This document shows, in pieces, positions 33,382 through 37,201 of a DNA stretch of 37,201 bases. The stretch spans positions 1-37,201 of the forward strand of contig JAJPHU010000084.1 in the NCBI GenBank assembly GCA_021325115.1, read 5' to 3'. This DNA comes from Planctomycetota bacterium (GTDB lineage: Bacteria; Planctomycetota; Planctomycetia; Gemmatales; Gemmataceae). The position numbers and the translations under genes are program-made. The first letter of the stretch is position 1. Each line of letters opens with the position of its first letter. The notes beneath the pieces were generated by a model. That model did not search any database. It worked only from the letters and a program-made list of their open reading frames with translations, and was not told the DNA's origin.

Positions 33382-34113
33382 TCATTGCGGCGTCTGCTCG
33401 ATCTGAGCGATGACGGCGCGCATTGCCGACAGAAGATCCGGAAACGGTTTCGTGGTTTGGTAGGTTTTATTCACATGGGGATTGCTGGGATTAGGAATGC
33501 CACAGGCGAATTTCCACTCGCCATCATCCTGGCTCATGCGCTGCCAGGTGACGCGGTGTTGTTTGAGGAATTGCTGGGCGTCTTCATAGGTTCGAATCGT
33601 AGCGGCGGACCCACCGGATACGGGGGAGGTTGTCAAACTGGCGGGGGTCCCAACTGTCTGGGCTGGCTCCGGATTGCCGACATGGACGGCCGGCGCGGCG
33701 CCGCGCGCCGCGCCTGTTCCTCCTCTATCCATTCCATTGAGGGAAGGAGAAGGCGGGGCTGGCGTAACCGGGTCTCCGGCCATACGCAAGCTGCGTGGGT
33801 TTTCGGGCGTCGCCGTCTCCCCGCCAGCTACCGGCGCCGTACCCGCTGCTGTGTACGACGACGGCAGTGCCGGGATGGGGCCGGAAGTCGCCTGGACTGT
33901 CGCGTTGCTTGGAGCGCTCGGCGTTTCCATCGATTTCGCTGGGGCATGAATACCCAAAAGTGGATCGCCTTGTAATCGGTTGCCGAAATTGCTCTCGCAA
34001 CCGGCTGCCAGGCACAAAAGGAGAAGAGCAGAAGAGGAGAAAAGGAGAAAAGGAGACGGAAAGCGGACGTTCTTTTTCCTTTTCTCCTTTTGTCCTTTTC
34101 TCCTCTTTGGCAT
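33382..34113 (-). CDS. Lipoprotein with hairpin-encoded signal peptide (unknown function)
   Basis: This 243-aa protein starts at ATG 34113. Its N-terminus is a lipoprotein signal: a very basic n-region (PKRRKGQKEKRKK), a hydrophobic h-region (FLLFSSSALLLLCLAAG) and the lipobox Cys39. A Pro/Ser/Ala/Thr-rich linker runs to about residue 165. A folded C-terminal domain (TYEDAQQFLKQHRVTWQRM, then an Asp/Trp/Phe-containing stretch DDGEWKFACGIPNPSNPHVNKTY) ends the protein. Both parts of the signal come from the two arms of a hairpin repeat (34013-34111). The gene is tail-to-tail with the giant-protein gene, one base apart. I do not recognise a named family. It probably acts in the cell envelope. 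Confidence 0.75.
   Translation of the reverse strand: MPKRRKGQKEKRKKNVRFPSPFLLFSSSALLLLCLAAGCESNFGNRLQGDPLLGIHAPAKSMETPSAPSNATVQATSGPIPALPSSYTAAGTAPVAGGETATPENPRSLRMAGDPVTPAPPSPSLNGMDRGGTGAARGAAPAVHVGNPEPAQTVGTPASLTTSPVSGGSAATIRTYEDAQQFLKQHRVTWQRMSQDDGEWKFACGIPNPSNPHVNKTYQTTKPFPDLLSAMRAVIAQIEQTPQ
34013..34111. repeat. Purine/pyrimidine hairpin repeat encoding a signal peptide
   Basis: The left arm (34013-34064, AGAGGAGAAAAGGAGAAAAG) and the right arm (34069-34111, CCTTTTCTCCTTTTGTCC) are inverted, mostly A/G on one side and T/C on the other. Read on the minus strand, the T/C-rich arm (34069-34111, complement A/G) gives the Lys/Arg n-region, and the other arm gives the Leu/Phe/Ser h-region of the lipoprotein signal. 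Confidence 0.65.
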
Positions 34114-34230
34114 TGTTGATATCTCCCGCCCCTTGACTCGCTTGCCGCGCCGGCTAGATTGTCGCAACCTGCCGCCGCGCGCTCGACCGAAGCGGCAGCA
34201 AGGTCATAACCTACTTTGAGGAACTAGACA

Positions 34231-35295
34231 ATGGCAGCTTTTCGCATCGCTGTAATTGGCGGCGACGGCATCGGGCCGGAAGTGATCGATCAAGCCATCC
34301 GTGTTGCCGACGCCGCTCGCCGCCGCGACCAAGCCGTCCTTGAATGGAATCGGCTGCCCTGGAGCTCTCATCATTATCAAAAGACGGGACAAATGATGCC
34401 GCCCGACGGCTGGGATATCCTTCGCCGGCACGACGCGATTCTTTTAGGCGCTATCGGCCATCCCGATGTGCCCGATCACATCACGCTGCACGGCCTGTTG
34501 CTGCCCATGCGCCGCCGTTTCGATCAATACGTCAATCTTCGCCCCGCTTATCTGTTCGACGGCGTGCAGTCGCCGCTGCGCGACAAAGTGCCTGGTTCGA
34601 TTGACATGGTGGTTTATCGTGAAAACACCGAGGGGGAATACGCGCCTATCGGTGGCCGGCTTTATCAGGGCACACCGCATGAAATCGCCATCCAAACCAA
34701 TACCTTCACCCGCCGCGGCTGCGAACGCATCATGCGCGCCGCCTTCGAAGGCGCCCGCAAACGCCGCAAAAAAGTCACCTCCATCACCAAATCGAACGCT
34801 CAGACGTTCGGTATGGTGTTGTGGGACGAGGTGTTTAAGGATGTCCAGCGCGACTATCCCGACATACAAGCCAACTCGCTCTTAGTCGACGCGGCAGCCA
34901 TGGATTTCGTGCGCAAGCCAGAAACATTCGATGTGGTGGTGGCCAGCAATCTCTTCGGCGACATCTTGACAGATCTCAGCGCCATCGTCACTGGCAGCAT
35001 GGGGTTGGCGGCCAGCGGCAACATCAACCCGGAGCGCACCTATCCCAGTATGTTCGAACCAGTCCACGGCTCGGCGCCCGACATCGCTGGCAAAGGCATC
35101 GCCAATCCGTTGGCAGCGATCCTGTCAGCGGGGCTGTTGTTGGAACATCTCGGACTCGACAAAAGTGCCGTTGCCTTGCGCAAAGCCGTGGCCGATGTAC
35201 TCAAGGCTGGTGTCCCGCGCACTCCCGACCTCGGCGGCAGCGCCAGCACGGTCGAAGTGGCCGATGCTGTGCTGGCTGCTTTGCAAAAGGTTTAA
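34231..35295 (+). CDS. Isocitrate/isopropylmalate-family dehydrogenase, tartrate/D-malate type
   Basis: This 354-aa NAD(P)-dependent oxidative decarboxylase belongs to the isopropylmalate/isocitrate dehydrogenase superfamily. The substrate-loop sequence VVYRENTEGEYAPIGGRLYQG and the tail of motifs (TFTRRGCERIMRAAFEGARKR, TKSNAQTFGMVLWDEVF, NLFGDILTDLSAIVTGSMGLAASGNINPE) fit the tartrate/D-malate dehydrogenase branch better than LeuB. The final GSAPDIAGKGIANPLA stretch is general to the family. Length (~355 aa) is normal. The ATG has GAGGAA upstream. No leu, ttu or dml partner gene lies nearby, so the substrate is not settled: D-malate, tartrate or 3-isopropylmalate are possible. It is followed by a strong hairpin at 35301-35334. 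Confidence 0.9.
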   Translation: MAAFRIAVIGGDGIGPEVIDQAIRVADAARRRDQAVLEWNRLPWSSHHYQKTGQMMPPDGWDILRRHDAILLGAIGHPDVPDHITLHGLLLPMRRRFDQYVNLRPAYLFDGVQSPLRDKVPGSIDMVVYRENTEGEYAPIGGRLYQGTPHEIAIQTNTFTRRGCERIMRAAFEGARKRRKKVTSITKSNAQTFGMVLWDEVFKDVQRDYPDIQANSLLVDAAAMDFVRKPETFDVVVASNLFGDILTDLSAIVTGSMGLAASGNINPERTYPSMFEPVHGSAPDIAGKGIANPLAAILSAGLLLEHLGLDKSAVALRKAVADVLKAGVPRTPDLGGSASTVEVADAVLAALQKV

Positions 35296-35300
35296 GGTTT

Positions 35301-35334
35301 AGGATTATAGGGAGAACGGTCTCCCTATAATCCT
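35301..35334 (+). terminator. Perfect 15-bp hairpin after the dehydrogenase gene
   Basis: The 15-nt arm AGGATTATAGGGAGA (35301-35315) and its exact reverse complement (35320-35334) enclose a 4-nt loop, ACGG. The hairpin begins 6 nt after the TAA stop of the dehydrogenase gene. It is followed by TCGGGG and not by a U-tract, so intrinsic termination is likely weak or absent; it may instead protect the 3' end. Confidence 0.5.
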
Positions 35335-35370
35335 TCGGGGCCAGAGCGCCTTGCAAGTAGGTGTAGCGGC

Positions 35371-35426
35371 TATAGGTCTTCCTCCCTCCCCCCTTGTGGG
35401 GGAGGAGGTTTTGTCCAGTAGCTCTG
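35371..35426. repeat. Palindromic element family B (short form)
   Basis: The sequence follows the layout of 6621-6685: a GGTCTTCCTCC left flank, the core CCCTCCCCCCTTGTGGGGGAGG, and a right flank GTCCAGTAGCTCT that matches GTCCGCTAGCTCT at the other site. It fills much of the gap between the dehydrogenase and LolA-like genes, with no gene inside. Confidence 0.65.
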
Positions 35427-35548
35427 AACTCGGAACCCTAAAACCCTTCAAAAAATCGGTCTAGCATTTCTGAGCGATTCTCGCCATAACATGGCTCTTC
35501 CTCTTCGGAGGAAGCGTTGCTTCTTTCACTCGGGAGTGGAGGCCGATC

Positions 35549-36286
35549 ATGCGGAAAATCGCAGGAGTCGTGGGCGTTATTTGCGTCTCGGGGATCATCA
35601 TTTTCTCCGTCCGCGGCAATAAGGACGAAGACACCAAGATGCGTGAAATCGTTGCACGTGCCATCAAAGCGCACGGCGGCGAGAACTTGGAGAAATTCAA
35701 AGGCAGCATTACCAAATCCAAGGGCAAACTCCTTGATCTGGAATACACCACAGAAACCGCGCTTCAGGTGCCCGATCGCTCGCGCATCACCGCCGAGTCC
35801 AAATTGGGCAAGTTCGTTCAGGTCCTTAACGGCGACAAGGGATGGGTCAAGTTCGGCGATCTGGGGCGGGAATGTGTCAAGGAAGAGTTGGACGAGATGC
35901 GCGAGCAGCTCAACGCCAACCTGATCTCCCATTTGGCAGTGCTGAACGGTCGAGAATACAAACTGTCGCCCTTGGGAGAGGAAAAAATCGACGATCGCTC
36001 GGCTATCGGCGTGCATGTTGAGCACAAAGGATACCGCGACATCAACCTGTACTTTGACAAGGAAAGCAATTTATTGCTCAAGATGGAAACGCGCATCAAA
36101 GATCCGTTGCGCGGCGGCGAAGAAGTTGCTGCAGAGACGCTGTACAGCGACTACCGAAACGTCGATGGCGTGATGACCGCACACAAGATTGCCATCAAGT
36201 ACGATGGCAAGACCTACATCGAAAGCGAGGTCACTGAGGTGAAATATGCGGAAAGACTCGACGACCACGTGTTTGAGAAACCGTAA
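35549..36286 (+). CDS. LolA-like / outer-membrane lipoprotein-sorting-like protein
   Basis: This 245-aa exported protein has an N-terminal hydrophobic signal (KIAGVVGVICVSGIIIFSV). A beta-rich fold resembling LolA/LppX-type lipid-binding proteins follows: HGGENLEKFKGSITKSKGKLLDLEYTTET, LNGDKGWVKFGD, LYFDKESNLLLKMETRIKDP, LYSDYRNVDGVMTAHKIAIKYDGK. Planctomycete genomes carry many proteins of this kind; substrates are unknown. The ATG has GGAGG 7 nt upstream. No lipobox is seen, so it is probably soluble in the periplasm or held by the signal anchor. Its 3' end is followed by family A palindrome copy 5 and it converges with the arginase-family gene. Confidence 0.75.
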   Translation: MRKIAGVVGVICVSGIIIFSVRGNKDEDTKMREIVARAIKAHGGENLEKFKGSITKSKGKLLDLEYTTETALQVPDRSRITAESKLGKFVQVLNGDKGWVKFGDLGRECVKEELDEMREQLNANLISHLAVLNGREYKLSPLGEEKIDDRSAIGVHVEHKGYRDINLYFDKESNLLLKMETRIKDPLRGGEEVAAETLYSDYRNVDGVMTAHKIAIKYDGKTYIESEVTEVKYAERLDDHVFEKP

Positions 36287-36304
36287 AGTGGTTTTCAGTT
36301 TTCT

Positions 36305-36368
36305 GCACGAGCGGGAAGCGTAAGCGAGCGATGGCATATTATCCGTCGCTTACGCTTCCGGTTCGTGC
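36305..36368. repeat. Palindromic repeat family A, copy 5
   Basis: Arms 36305-36332 and 36341-36368 are inverted copies with four mismatches over 28 nt and an 8-nt loop. The right arm, read on the minus strand, encodes the last five residues (H-E-P-E-A) and the TAA stop of the arginase-family gene. Confidence 0.9.
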
Positions 36369-37180
36369 CGCCGCAGCAGCAGGTATTCAAGCAGCCAGAC
36401 CAATATCGCCAGGCTTTGATCGTTGCGGTCGCGGCCAGGATCGAATTCGGAGAGCAGCAGTCCTGCCATGTTTGGCGACCAGACTGCATCCACCAGACGT
36501 AGCAACAGAGACGGGGCCAAGCCGAAAGGCACTGGCTGCGCCACTGCCGGAAAGCCCAGCGGATCGAGCACGTCGCAATCCAGGTCAAGAAACACACGCT
36601 GGGCAGCGCGGCTCGCTTGACGCAGCGCATCGAGGGCTGGCTGCGGATCGGTCGCCAGCTCCGCCGCGCTGAAAGTCTGGCGATAATAGCGGCCGATGTA
36701 ATCAGGCATCAGCAACAGATCGCGATGGCCTACGTTTATCAACGGCGGCAGTGTGCCCTCGCAGTGTAAAAGGAAATTGCCGTGTGATAGCTCCGTCGTG
36801 CAATCGCGGAAGTGATGAATGTCCAGATGGGCGTCGAATTGCACGATAAGCGTGTCCTCGCTGCTGCCGGCCAGTTCGTCGTAGACCGGCAAGGCGCCCA
36901 GGTGGTTGCCCGTGATCCAGAACAAGAAGTCGCCCTGACGCAGCACTTGCCGCACCGCTTGCCGCCCTTGCCGCCGCCAATCGGCGTAGGCGTCGAGCGT
37001 CTCGAAGCGGAACTCACGCAGACGGACCTGATCGGTGTAGCAGCGGGCACGCGTCGGCACTCGTTCACGGCGATTGTCAGCAAGGATTTCGCGCAGCTCA
37101 TCAGCCAAGAGCGCAGCCCCGGCAGCTGTGCCGGCGCTGCCGAACAGGTCAAAAGGAAAAAAGACAAAAATGCTCTTCAT
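36350..37180 (-). CDS. Arginase/agmatinase-family (ureohydrolase) protein
   Basis: This 276-aa ureohydrolase-fold protein probably hydrolyses a guanidino compound (arginine, agmatine, formiminoglutamate or another). The bimetal Mn site is complete: GNH with H93, DAHLD with D116, H118 and D120, HGN with H133, DLDCDVLDP with D201 and D203, and E245 in EFDPGRD. Length is a little short for arginase (~300 aa), and the sequence lacks features that fix the substrate. The final HEPEA plus stop lies inside palindrome copy 5, so the ancestral C-terminus was probably different. The ATG at 37180 has no clear ribosome-binding site, and the start is 21 nt from the window edge. It converges with the LolA-like gene. 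Confidence 0.88.
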   Translation of the reverse strand: MKSIFVFFPFDLFGSAGTAAGAALLADELREILADNRRERVPTRARCYTDQVRLREFRFETLDAYADWRRQGRQAVRQVLRQGDFLFWITGNHLGALPVYDELAGSSEDTLIVQFDAHLDIHHFRDCTTELSHGNFLLHCEGTLPPLINVGHRDLLLMPDYIGRYYRQTFSAAELATDPQPALDALRQASRAAQRVFLDLDCDVLDPLGFPAVAQPVPFGLAPSLLLRLVDAVWSPNMAGLLLSEFDPGRDRNDQSLAILVWLLEYLLLRRHEPEA

Positions 37181-37201
37181 AATCGGGTATATTGGGCCCA
37201 G

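Noticed and set aside
33588-33600. GGTTCGAATC, a tRNA T-loop-like motif
   Set aside because: It lies inside the lipoprotein gene and no acceptor, anticodon or D arm can be paired around it.

Overview
The window looks like chromosomal DNA from a planctomycete, probably of the Gemmatales. This rests on four things. It is GC-rich. It has a cyanobacterial-type phosphoglucose isomerase. It carries two very large secreted or membrane proteins of a kind I associate with planctomycetes, along with proline-rich lipoproteins and TPR-kinase fusions. It also holds many short palindromic repeats built around the arm GGAAGCGTAAGCGACGG. I ran no database search, so the taxonomy is inference from recognised protein style.

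Layout, left to right. 1-4030 (+): pgi, a SCO1/SenC copper chaperone overlapping moaC by ATGA, a palindrome, then a trans-polyprenyl diphosphate synthase with an altered first aspartate-rich motif. 4040-10755 (-): a small M50-like membrane protease, a frameshifted zinc-ribbon/TPR gene, a GlgM-type glycogen synthase, a DUF892 ferritin-like protein and a 1128-aa pseudokinase-TPR protein. 10937-12036 (+): a 2x[4Fe-4S] ferredoxin and a DUF3501 protein. 12037-12922: a long gene-poor stretch with a palindromic element, stem-loops and faint CRISPR-like repeat remnants. 12923-16926 (+): RNase Y, a YmdB-type phosphoesterase, an RNase Z-like metallo-beta-lactamase-fold protein and a membrane-anchored PilZ protein. 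The first three form a plausible RNA-metabolism cluster.

17279-33380 (+): a lipoprotein, a 71-aa protein, an XPB-type helicase, a small coiled-coil ORF, a Bax1/DUF790 nuclease, a GH2-like non-catalytic protein, and two giant proteins of 1175 and about 2442 aa. The helicase-nuclease pair resembles the archaeal XPB-Bax1 repair module. The giants appear to be made of three related modules, the larger one being a fusion of two. 33382-34113 (-): a lipoprotein whose signal peptide is encoded by a hairpin. 34231-37180: a tartrate/isopropylmalate-type dehydrogenase (+), a LolA-like protein (+) and an arginase-family enzyme (-).

The most unusual signal is the palindromic repeats. At least five copies of one family and several other hairpin types lie between genes, and also inside coding sequence. 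Some supply in-frame inserts, some supply C-terminal tails with their stop codons (H-D/E-P-E-A-stop in two unrelated genes), and one encodes a lipoprotein signal peptide. They look like mobile or dispersed hairpins that the proteome tolerates or reuses. No transposase, integrase, cas gene, rRNA or tRNA was found.
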